In this document: positions 34,020 to 44,210 of the stretch, piece after piece
How the letters are laid out: the number at the start of each line of letters is the position of its first letter
Position numbering within the stretch: the stretch's first letter is position 1
Assembly (NCBI RefSeq): GCF_000801105.2
Contig: NC_079516.1
Span: 31,206,790-31,270,789, forward strand
Reading direction: 5' to 3'
DNA length: 64,000 nucleotides
DNA from: Raphanus sativus
Taxonomy: Eukaryota; Streptophyta; Magnoliopsida; Brassicales; Brassicaceae
The notes under the pieces: generated by a model
What the model saw: only the letters and a program-made list of their open reading frames with translations
The model's database searches: none
What the model was told of the DNA's origin: nothing
Position numbers and translations under genes: made by a program

Positions 34020-35383
34020 TTTTGGTGTCGAATCGGACAAGGCAAAGTTGGCATCCAAAATTCCGTTAAAAATTATTTACTTAGAAATCTTTTACGGTTT
34101 TTCGGAAAAGATTAACTTATACGAAGAATTTACGGAAAACCCTTGTTTTAAAAGAAGGATTCTTTAAAACGACGATTTCCTAATCGACGATTTCCTAATC
34201 AACAATTTAATAAATCAACGATTTCTTAAATAAAACGATTTCTTAATCAACGACTTAGGAAATCAACGATTTCTCAACGGCTTGAGAAAGTTTACGATTT
34301 CTTAAAACAAACGGAACATTGTTATCAAAGGTCCAAACATCCGCAAACAATCATCCTGAGAATCGTAACTTCACAATGGTTCCAAACGTTCGGACAACGG
34401 ACCATAACCCACGGCACAAACCCGATCGCGATGGCAATCGGGTCACGGATAAGAGCTCGGTTGCTATAGCGAACGGATCACGATACCACGCTCGGTCGCT
34501 ATAGCGACCGAGCTCCGAATAGAGCTCGGAGCTGCGGACAAAGTTCGGTCGCTGTAGCAATCGAGCGTTCGTGCATCAATCATCCTCCGAAACGTCTGAA
34601 GTCTTCCGAAACGACGATACGACATAAAACTATGCATTCTCGACTATCCATATAGCCGTTCTCCGCAACTCACCACTATCCGTTTCTTGATCTCTCGATC
34701 AAATGGAATCGTCCGTTTGGTTTACGATAAAACCGCGGAAACTTAACCTTATCGGAAAAATCGTAAAAAAGTCTTGAATCAAAAATACGGCCCAGAAGAG
34801 GTCCTAAACTTGATTCGAGGCCCACTAGCGATTTCTTAAAAACCCATAAACCTTATGACGGTTTATGCAGTTTCCGCAGAAAAATGAAAATTTTCCGCAG
34901 ATAATCATGAAGATCGGAAAAATGGAATATTCCCATTTTTTCGACTATGACGGCTTAAGGGCAAAAGGGGGAAGCGTAAACCGACCTTGGAGGGAGTATA
35001 TAAGGAATTCAAGGCGAGAGGCATAGAGGGATCACTTTTTCAGAGCAACTTAGCACTTAGAGCAATTTAGGCAACTTTCCGTTTTTATTTTTCGAGCTGT
35101 GACTCAACTAGGTTTAGCCACCTTCGGGTATTAGAACAAGGATCTCGCCGACAGCTCTCGTAGCCGAAGCACGTTGTCCTGTTGTTGTCACGCTTATACG
35201 CAGATTCGGAATAAAACCTTTCTTGCTCTCTTTTTACAATTTATATTTTATTTTTCCGTTGTTATCGTGTTCTGATTGCTTGACGTGTGGTTTCTCAGAA
35301 ATTCGGGACCTTCTGGGAAATTAGGGTTTTCGTACTTTTCTAAAATATACGAAATATTGACGGTGCGAATTTCGGTTACCACA
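34020..35383 (+). repeat. 3' LTR of element C
   Basis: 1364 bp, complete. Starts TTTTGGTGTCG (first bases mutated relative to the 5' LTR) after the polypurine context CTGGGGGGCTAAC at 34007-34019. Visible substitutions and small indels against the 5' LTR suggest this is an older insertion than H. Confidence 0.9.
34997..35005 (+). promoter_or_regulatory. TATA box of 3' LTR C
   Basis: TATATAAGG in the same context as the 5' LTR. Confidence 0.6.
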
Positions 35384-36439
35384 AACCCCGACTGTTTTAC
35401 ACTGGGGACAGTGTAATTTAAGTCTGGGAGATTACTAATTATTATCTATTAATTTGAGTCTTATAAAAATGTTTTTCAAAAAAATTTTATTGAGTCAAGA
35501 AGGGGACAATGATCTTATTGATATTTTGCTTATCATTAACCACTTTCTAGACCAGTTTTAGATTTAGTGATTACAGAAGTGCTAGAGATACTAAAGTGTA
35601 TCAACCTGTCTACCATGTTTGCACTTACTAAGATTGTTTGAAGGAACCAAAGCTTACTTCCAACCTAATACTGACATCACTTGCTTGTCTTGGGGCTTGG
35701 TATACATGGGATCGGATTCTTCAAACAAGTCTGGAAGGTAAAGCCTTGTATATTTACATCTTTCTCTCTCAATTTCGAAATCTTTGGATAGATTAGAATA
35801 GAATATATAAAAAAGATCTATATTTATGTTTTATTATTAGGAAAAGAATTCAAACAGGACTTGGTGGCAACAACCATTAAGGCTTGATTCATAAGAATTC
35901 TATAGGTAAGGGATTTGAACAGGACTTAGTGGCTACAACCATTAAGGCTTGCTTCATATAAATCCTAGGATATAGGTCAAAAAGAAGTGAACATGATTTG
36001 GTGGCTAAACCATTAAAGCTTGATTCATGAAAGCCTGTCCAGTCTTGGTCAATAAAATTGACTGAGTGAGAAATTAGAAGAGAGAAAGAATAGGAACTAC
36101 TATTTACATGCAGGTCCATATAATTGTTTGAACATCCTTACATCTTGTGATCGATACTCCCAAGGTAAAGCCTGCACATTTATTTTATGCAAGAATTGAG
36201 GTTAGTAGAGGGAATCTTAGACATGATTGGTTAAGTTGCTGACTAGGAGAACTTGGTTGCTATACTATGATATTGTATAGTGCACTTTTGTAGTTAGGAT
36301 GTTTATAACTTGGATTGCACTACTAGAAAGATATGACTAAGATTGATAGACATATTGAGTCCCTGCTGTTTTCAAACCTTTTCTAAGACTACAAGTTGTT
36401 TTTGCTTGAGGACAAGCAAAAGGTTAAGTCTGGGGGAGT
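35384..36439 (+). other. Athila J 3' spacer and polypurine tract
   Basis: Non-coding. Three degenerate copies of a unit of about 73 bp (core AACAGGACTTGGTGGC...AACCATTAAGGCTTG) lie at about 35839-36030. It ends in GTCTGGGGGAG (polypurine tract 36431-36439) next to the LTR. Confidence 0.75.
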
Positions 36440-37692
36440 TGATATACCATGAATTTGACTCACTTTTAGTCATGGTATATTATTATTTTAGGATATATTC
36501 TCTACATTCTTGGGTCTATACTGCATATTTATAGGTTCGGGAGCTAATGGAAGAAAGATGATGATTTTGGAGCATTTTAGAGTTCATACCCGAGAGGACC
36601 ATATCGACCACCCGAGGTCGACAAGGAGAGATGCGCGTCGATCGATGCATACTCAGTGCTATCGATCGACACTTAATCGCAGAAGCCCGGATTTGGTCAC
36701 AGCTGACTTGAAGCCCAAGACACCATCTATTTACCAAAATGCCCTGACGAGTTGTAACCTAATTTTCTTAGTATTTATGTCTTGCCTATGTGTTTTGGCA
36801 CAAACACGGTTTTTACAAGAGTTTCTTAGTTTCTTTGTTTTTGGTGAGAGAGAGAGTTATTAAATTGAGAGTAATCTTGAACACCATTTATTTATCTATC
36901 TATCTATGAAGTTTTTATGAGTTTGCTTGTGTCTTACTTAGCCATGTCTGAGTAAACACCTTTGTTAGATTTAGGGTTCAAATAGGTATGAGGGATTAGC
37001 CCAAAATATGATTACCTGAGCATGCGATATTCATCTTAGAAGATCATGCTTAATGCTTGTGTTGGAGTAGCTAACATACATATGAATACAAAGATATGAA
37101 TCCTTGGATCTATCTTCTCTGAGCCAGTAATTTACCTGGAACAAGCGACAGCTGACTGGGTAATTACTTGGTGAACTGTATTCAACCACACGCTTAAAGC
37201 TTACTAGTAGCGCTTCGATCGATACTCATATAGAGTAATCGATCGATAGACGCGGGGCATATGTCGATCGACATCGGCGACATCACACCGATTGACGCTC
37301 TAACCTATGTTCACAACGGAGGTGTTTCATCGTTTCTAGTGATTAGATGGTCACAACGACAGTTGGGCTATTGCTTAGTTGGGTTCTTTAATATCATGCA
37401 AGCATATCATATAGGCAGTCATACCTCTATAATCCTGATAACCTGAATAGTAATCCTAGATCTAATTTTTTAAATCATACTTGTTAACCCAAATCAATCA
37501 TCCTTGAGTAATTGTCCTACTCAAACCAGTTTCCTGTTTACTTTTATTTACAGCTTTAAAAAACACCAACCTAGCTTAGTTAAGATAAGATCTATTGATT
37601 CCTCAGCTCTTTGTGGATTCGATCCCTAAATACTACAATTGACCTCTTTTGATGAGAGTAATATTGCTATAGGTTAATTTGAGCAAGTATCA
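36440..37692 (+). repeat. 3' LTR of Athila J
   Basis: 1253 bp, TGATATACCATGAATTTG to GCAAGTATCA. Contains five TCGATCGA octamers (about 36636-36666 and 37215-37268). The 117-codon frame inside it (36510-36863) lacks similarity to anything I know and is not called. Confidence 0.85.
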
Positions 37693-38090
37693 CCATCGAA
37701 GAATAGTTGTTGGAATGCAGTAGATGAAAACTCGTTATACGTTGGAAATTTTCCAACAAATTTCAATCGAACAGAGACGGTAGATATTTCGTAAAAAGTT
37801 TGTTGGAATATGTCATTGGAAATACGAAATTCCAACGAGACTTCCGTTGGAGTTTCAAATGAATATTCCGTGTCAATTTTTCCATGAAGTCCCAAAGATT
37901 CTTCCGTTTGGATTTTCTGACGAGTTTCGAAAGAATTTTTGTGGTATTTTTCCAATTAGTTCTCACGAAAATTTAATATTTTTCAAAATTTTTTTTATGA
38001 AACCTTAAACTTTTTGTTTTCAAATTTGGAAAAAAAATGAAAATTTAGTTTTAAAATAAACAAAAAATAGTCTGGAATTCCATAAACGAA
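37693..38090. other. repetitive flank with CCAAC/GTTGG inverted motifs
   Basis: Several short direct and inverted copies of GTTGGAA/TTCCAAC (37740-37870) resemble subterminal repeats of CACTA-type DNA transposons, but no CACTA terminus is visible. Assignment is weak. Confidence 0.25.
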
Positions 38091-38767
38091 AAGTGGATAA
38101 GAACAAATATAAAGGAAACACAAAGATTCGGCTCTTGAGGTTCGCCATCTTCATCTGAGAAATTTTTAGGGTCCTTGGATTTAAGGATCACTCTTCATCA
38201 AGCTAATTCCATGGATACGAGAGAAGCCCTCCAGAGTTCCTTAGAGTATCGTCAACGCTTATGTTTCTGGTACTGTTTCATAGGCAACTTTTTTTATTAT
38301 TAGTTTCTTGTTGTATGATAAAAAAAAATTAAAAAGGCGAACCAAATCGCTAACCGCCACGTGTCAGCGGAGCCCACGAACAGTGCAATAAACAACTAAA
38401 AACCGGTTCTTATATAACTATTTGTGGACCAATTTATTTTTATTATTATTATTTTTTAAGGATTTTTGGGTTAGGAACTCCCATTGGAGTTGGTCTTAGG
38501 TCTCGTCAGCAATGTTTATTCGAGGAGGTATCGTGGAGGACAATGAGTCTGAGAATAGTAAGTGAGTTTTTCATACGCGGGCGAACCATATCTGTGTCAA
38601 AAATTCTTAGGAATTGGGGCTGTCTGCAATATTTTTTGAAAACTATTAACAAAGTGAAAATAAAATTATAAAATAAAAAAAATAAAAAAAAATAAAATTA
38701 TAAATTTGTGAAATAAAATATCAACAATTATAATATTTAACCTGGTTGTAAAGCTGCTGGATCTCCT
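38091..38767. other. unassigned intergenic stretch
   Basis: AT-rich with A-runs. Contains CCACGTGTCAGCGG at about 38356-38370 and CTCCCATTGGAGTTGGTCTTAGG at about 38477-38500, wording common in dispersed Brassicaceae repeats as I recall. No gene supported. Confidence 0.3.
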
Positions 38768-39897
38768 CAGCTGGGTATGGATGTTCGATTTTCGATTCGG
38801 TTTGGTTCTTTTGTTTTTTTTCTGAAAATTTGGTCACCAGGTATCTCTGAAAATACGTTCCGAACGTATGCAATTCTTAGCAAATAGTCGAGATATAATA
38901 AAAAATTGCAACTCTTCTTCAGTTTCACGATTAATCAAAGAGATGCAAAAAAAAAACTAACTGTTAATCGTTAAAATCTAAGACACTTTCATTGGGGAGC
39001 CTAGAGTACTCATTAACAAAGGAACAATCCCAACCACTTTCTCATCAATTTTATAAAGATAATAATTGTAAGTCATTAATACATATAATTATCAAGTTGG
39101 TCATTCTTAAGAAATGTAATTTTGAAAGTCATTCTTATTTAAAATTAAAGTTGGGTCGTCATTCTTAATAAAAATAATCAAATTGGGTCTTTTGTCATAA
39201 AGATAATTTGTGTGACATTCTTATATTAAAAGTAGTCTGGCTCGTTCTTCATAGAATTAATAGTTGGCTCATTCCTAATAAAAATTAATTTGTGAGTTTG
39301 GTCTTTCTTTATAGAAGATTCTTTTTAAGCTGGTAAACATAATTGCAAGTTGAGTCATTTTTTAATTATTTTTGAATAAGGGTAAGAGTAGTTAATTCAA
39401 CATTTTTTTAATTTTTTAAAAATCATTGGTTCAATACACCCCTTAAGAATAAGTAAGAGTAGTTAATTCGATGACAAAAAGAGTAGTTAATTCGAATAAG
39501 GAATATTCGAAAATGGTCCTAAATATTATATATTTAAACTCTTTGGAAATATTATTAACAAAATAGTGTTTTTTAAAAAATAAATACGTTACAATCTCTT
39601 TGCAAATTTTTTATTTAGGTTTTAAGTTTATTTTATTAAAATTTTTTGATTTTTTAATAACTAAAGCTTATTTTTTTTATAAAAATGAAATGATGGACAT
39701 TTTTTTAATAACAAAACATTAAAGTTATAGTTTATTCGGGTTTAAACCGAAAAACCCAAAAACCGAGGAACTCTGAGCCGACCCGAACCGATATAGACAT
39801 AATTTAAGTTTGGTAACTATTTATTCTAAACCGAATAACCCGAAATCCGAATAACCTGAACCGAACCCGATCCGAAATCCGGATTGAACACCCCTAA
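38768..39897. mobile_element. possible non-autonomous TIR transposon relic
   Basis: The left end GGGTATGGATGTTCGATTTTCGATTCGG resembles the reverse complement of the right end, which reads CGAAATCCGGATTGAACACCCC; both continue into GGTTCGG-type repeats. The GGGGTGTTCAA terminus is reminiscent of hAT-like elements. Between them, 39050-39370 is a degenerate tandem region. Ends are imperfect and no target duplication was confirmed. Confidence 0.33.
39050..39370. repeat. degenerate tandem repeat (about 55-65 bp period)
   Basis: At least six diverged copies of a TTGG(G)TCATTCTTA(A)TAAAAATAAT-like unit. Too diverged for a consensus by eye. Confidence 0.5.
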
Positions 39898-40060
39898 GAA
39901 ATACCATTATGTTATGTGAATAATATTTTATTTTCTTAAAATCTATTAAGAAAAGGATAATGCTATAACAATATTAGACTTTAGAAAAAGAAATATATTA
40001 AAAAGAGACATAATTAATTTCTAATCCCTAAAAGAAAAGGATTAAACTTATCTCTATATA

Positions 40061-40816
40061 AACAACTTACCTTTCTACCAAAATCTCATCAAACAAACTT
40101 TCAATATAACATTCTTTTTCTGCGTCTTGCGTTTCCAAATAGGTACTGTTCCAATCGTTTGAACTGCTTTAACTAATTATTCAGATATGTAATTGTTATC
40201 CGTGAGTTTCTCGCCTTATTCTGTAATATTAGCCACAATCATAATTATTCATAACAATTGTTATTCGCTTTAACTAATTGGCCATAATCATATTTATGTC
40301 AATGCTAGGTTGTTGTAGGTTAGTTACTTTTTAGATTAAAATTATTGTCTTCATCTGATTTCGTAATATTTTAATAGTTTAATTTATGATTGTGGTTAAT
40401 TATGATTGTGCCTACAACAAAGTTAGGTTTTAGATTATGATTGTTGTTATTATTTTCATATGTTTCCGTAATATTCTAATACTTTAATTTTATGATTGTC
40501 TCTAATTAGTTTTCTATTCGCTTTAATATGCTTATAATTTCAATCATTATTGATATTTTTTCAAGCTATAGTAGTTTCATCTGCTTGATGCTTGAGTAAC
40601 TTAATTTAGTTATCTGAAATATTGATATGGTGTTTAACTAAAAAATATTATTAATTATTTTTGTATAGATACCAAAACAAACAGACAATGACTACTAAAA
40701 TTCAGAATACAAACAAAGATTATGTAACATTGGATCAACTAAACAGAAAACGTTTTTATTGTAGTACGGTGGTACGTCTTAAAAACAATAAACTCATTAG
40801 TATATATATTTTATAA
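40061..40816 (+). other. candidate gene start: TATA, leader intron, short ORF
   Basis: CTCTATATAAACAACTT at about 40056-40072 looks like a plant core promoter, followed by a CA-rich leader ending CCAAATAG/GTACTG (possible donor near 40143). TTTGTATAG (about 40670) is a possible acceptor, followed by ATG at 40688 and 42 codons (begins MTTKIQNTNKDYVTL) to TAA 40814-40816, perhaps via a further intron. The product is not recognised; DYVTLDQL weakly recalls the start of RPA1-like OB-fold proteins, but this is too short to claim. No later exons identified. Confidence 0.22.
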
Positions 40817-41540
40817 TGATATATAAAATAAATGATACTATAAAGAACTGTTTTAATACATGTTACTAACATAAAACTAAAACCTATCAAATATTCATGT
40901 TGTTGATATAAGATACTTTATGGAACAGTGAATACATCAGCATGTAAGGTTTCCAGTTTCTAAAGGAAATAAAAAAATTGTCAAAATACTATATTTATAC
41001 TATTACTTTTCATCTTTACACTAATCACTATTATTTTTTCACTTTTAAAAAGGAAAAAAAAAACATTTATAACCCTATGATTAACATCGAAAAAAAAATA
41101 TAAGGTTGACTAATCTAAACTTATGATTTAGAATTGAGAGATGGGGTAGGGCTAAGGATTTAGGTTTAATATTTTTACATATATAAAAAATTATATATGA
41201 AGTCTTTAAGATAATAATAATTATTTTAAGAAACAACATTTGCATTAATAAACAAATATTTTTATAGAGTGATACAAACGCCTAATTATTATTGTGGCAA
41301 TAACTTACGTAGGCAGTCACGACAATAATCACAAAATAAATCAACATAAGTTTATAAGAAGAAAAGAACATGCGAAGATCAGGATACAGAACTCTAGCTT
41401 ATATTTTTCTTGAATCAATTATGTTTGGTGATCATATATGAGGAAGCTTAATTATATATATATATATGTGAATAATTGTAGTTCCTTTTGGTTTATGATT
41501 TTTTTTAATTAGGATTTGAATAAAAGAAAATTAACATTAT
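40817..41540. other. AT-rich stretch without recognised feature
   Basis: Low-complexity A/T runs; nothing coding seen. It ends in TTATTAT-like sequence before the copia LTR (5-bp flank ATTAT at 41536-41540). Confidence 0.6.
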
Positions 41541-41805
41541 TGTTATAAATCATTTGGTGGATGATCCATAACCAGACCCGATGATACTGATCCAGGCGCC
41601 AAGGAGGAGAGAGACAGCAAAGATAGTTTCCATATTTCTATTTCATGTGTTATTTTCATTATTGTATTTACCTTTTCCTTGTTGTATTAGGAAAATCTAG
41701 TTTTCCATTTATCTTATGACGGTCTAACTATGACGGTCTAATACTTGTATAAATATAGACCTCTGGTCATGAGTAATAATAAGCTTTCACAGCACCTCTT
41801 TTACA
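41541..41805 (+). repeat. 5' LTR of copia unit A
   Basis: 265 bp, TGTTATAAATCATTTGG to CTCTTTTACA. TATAAATA at 41748-41755. Followed by ACACGTTATCAGCACGA (41806-41822), a motif I associate with the primer site of many plant copia elements; the tRNA was not identified. Confidence 0.83.
41748..41755 (+). promoter_or_regulatory. TATA box of copia LTR A
   Basis: TATAAATA, repeated at 47731-47738 in LTR B. Confidence 0.6.
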
Positions 41806-41920
41806 ACACGTTATCAGCACGATCCGTCTCTCAAAACCCTAAGCTAAATCTCAGACCATCCGATTTTCTCTCTTGATCACGATAAACACTAAAACCGTAA
41901 ACAAGAAGAATCTGTCTCAG

Positions 41921-42000
41921 AACTTCAAAGAGGTCATTCTCTCAAACCGTGAGGAAACAGAAAACGATCAACATATCAAATTGAAGCCCTTGACGAGACG
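41921..42000 (+). repeat. 80-bp leader block shared with Tat LTRs H and E
   Basis: Starts AACTTCAAAGAG, ends GACGAGACG. By-eye ungapped alignment to 48419-48498 gives 8 mismatches in 80. Also present in unit B (about 47861-47940). Confidence 0.88.
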
Positions 42001-42097
42001 AATCCATCGGTGCAAACCACTTGTAGATCTGACCGCCGACGCGCCCTCACGCACAGATACAGTGTACGCCGATCTCACTCATCCGAGATTAAACCCC

Positions 42098-42202
<105 letters not shown>

Positions 42203-42312
42203 GATCGGACCCTAAGCAAGACGCAACCAGCTCCTGATCCGTTCCGGTCATCCAGTTCGCGATCCGACTCGTTCCAGCTCTCGGTGGTCCGGTTCTACAT
42301 ATCAATGCTTAG

Positions 42313-43212
42313 GTAAAATTCATAAATCCTACGAACCCATAATTGAATTGGTTGATTGATAAAGATTGAACCCTAAAATTGAAATCTCTTTCCCTAATGA
42401 AAACCCTAAGTCAATAGATCCCAAAAACTCTTTCTTGAGTAAATTGTAGCTCTCAAGTCCGATAGAGATTGTTTTAAACAATTAAACTCAAACCCTTAAA
42501 AAGTTTTGAATCTCAAAAATCCCTATGATCATCCCAATCTTTATGATCATATCGTGTCCTTAATCCCCTTGATCAAATCGAAAAACCCTAGAAATTGATC
42601 AACCCCTAAAACTTAAATTTGATCAATTTCCTAATTTAAAGTATTGAAACTGATTGCTTGTTTTAATTGCTTAAAAATCGAATTTGATTGTTTTTAAATT
42701 CTAAAACCGTGGGAAAACTTTCAAATTAGTATTATGATTCTATTTCGAAAAGTTACAATTGGTTTTTCTAAACAAAAATAGGTTGACAATTGGATTTTAT
42801 CAAGATCGATTTTATAAAACCCTAATCCAATTTTTGATTGCTTGTTTGGTTAATTATTTAAACCGATTTTGATTATAGAGAGATAAACCCTAATTTGATT
42901 TTCATAGAAACTAATCCGATTAGGTTGATATGCTAGGAGTACCATGATCATTAGGTTGCTAGAAAGAATCGATTTTAGAAATCATTATAAATCGGCTGCA
43001 TCATGAAAACACTTAAAATCGTTTTGCTAAGTTATGAATCCGGTTTGCATGGCATGCATCATTAACTATATTGTATGCATCATATAGTTATTAAAACATC
43101 ATCTAAATACTTATTAGAAATTATTTTTTCTGGTCCTTCTGACATAAAGAATTTATATCAAGCTATATAAAGCTATTAAATTTTCTAAAAGTATATATAT
43201 GTTTGTTTTCAG
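42313..43212 (+). other. predicted intron in the copia leader, ending at the gag ATG
   Basis: Donor CTTAG/GTAAAA at 42312/42313 and acceptor TTTGTTTTCAG at 43212, with the gag ATG immediately after. AT-rich, 900 bp. Conserved in unit B (56332-57214). Splicing is inferred from the sites only. Confidence 0.5.
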
Positions 43213-44210
43213 ATGTCGAAAATCAATAACCTTGAATATGCTGTCCTTAATCTCTCTGGAGACAATTATCTCCAGTGGGCATTGGATACAGAGATCATCC
43301 TAAACTCTAAGGATCTCGGTGAATGTATTACCGAGAACAACAAGGCTACTGAAAAGGATCAATATAGGGCAATATTAATTAGTCGCCATCACCTGATTGA
43401 GAGTCTCAAAGATCAGTACTTAACCATTAAGAATCCTCTAGACCTTTGGAAAGAGTTGAAACAAAGATATGATCACCAAAGGACGGTGCTCTTACCAAAG
43501 GCTAGACACGAATGGAAAAACCTCAGGATCCAAGACTTCAAGTCTGTGGATCATACAACTCAGCAATGTTTAAGATCGTTTCTATACTTAAACTATGTGG
43601 TGAGGATATAACGGAGGAAGATATGCTTGACAAGACTTTCTCCACCTTCCACACAAGTAATGTGTTGCTACAGCAACAATACCGTGCAAAAGAATTCAAG
43701 ACTTATGCGAGCTTGATTTCATGCTTATTACTTGCTGAGCAAAACAATGAGTTACTGATGATAAATAGTGAGATGAGACCTCCAGGTGCCACACCTTTAC
43801 CTGAAGCCGAGAAAGAGGCTAATCACGTCCAATCCCACAGCCATAGGCGTGCAAGATTTAATGGACAGGGCCGTGGTCAATACAATTCAGGCCGCGGACA
43901 AGGCAGTCAATCTGGTCGAGACCAGAACCAAAGACGCTCGTTTAGACGAGGTCATGGTCGAGGCTGCGGGTCTTCGTTCATACCGCAGCATTCAAACAAC
44001 TCGACCAAATCTGTATGCCATCGGTGTGGAATGAGTAACCATTGGGCAAAGACTTGTAGGACTCCCAAGCATCTAGTGGAGCTATACCAAGAAAGTATGA
44101 AAGGGAAGAATCCTGAAGCCCATATGGTGATCCATGATAATGAAAACGATTTCGATCATGAAAAAGATGATCTTATGGGTTATGAAACTTCAGATGTTCT
44201 AAAGGATTGA
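43213..44210 (+). pseudogene. copia-type gag with zinc knuckle, frameshifted (unit A)
   Basis: ATG at 43213. The first frame (132 codons to 43611) holds the N-terminal gag: NLSGDNYLQWALD and DPLDLWKEL-type wording typical of plant copia gag. A shift near 43545-43560 moves the continuation to the frame 43512-44210, which carries MFKIVSILKLCGEDITEEDML, an Arg/Gly/Gln-rich tract and a CCHC knuckle (CHRCGMSNHWAKTC, 44015-44056), ending at a TGA. Gag would bind and package the element RNA. The shift is shared exactly with unit B, and the two copies are both 998 bp. Confidence 0.87.

Larger units (their letters stand above)
28118..35383 (+). mobile_element. Tat-type element C, 7.3 kb, with target-site duplication
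   Basis: The 5' LTR starts at 28118 (TGTTGGGTTCGAAATCGG) and the 3' LTR ends at 35383 (GGTTACCACA). The 5-bp duplication AACCC flanks it (28113-28117 and 35384-35388). Interior order: gag (broken), protease, a spacer with pol deleted, an antisense spliced ORF, a polypurine tract, the 3' LTR. The 5' LTR is cut at about 29135 and fused to gag, removing U5 and the primer-binding site. It is therefore a doubly deleted, inactive copy inserted in Athila J. Confidence 0.93.
27459..37692 (+). mobile_element. Athila-type element J, 3' part (interrupted by Tat C)
   Basis: Plus strand. Segments 27459-28117 and 35384-37692 join across element C: the text runs TTTTTATAAACCC at the left break and AACCCCGACTG at the right. 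Features are GCGCTGAGTGGGAGGTAACCC near 27840, a long spacer, the polypurine tract AAGTCTGGGGGAG before 36440, and the 3' LTR 36440-37692. Gag and pol are missing: 27459 abuts LTR L. Short open frames around 27480-27798 (e.g. EDLDRRLQIIKDDLADMHQR) are remnants of the region before the spacer. Confidence 0.85.

Noticed and set aside
36510..36863. 117-codon frame
   Set aside because: Inside the Athila J LTR and not supported by the related LTR K.
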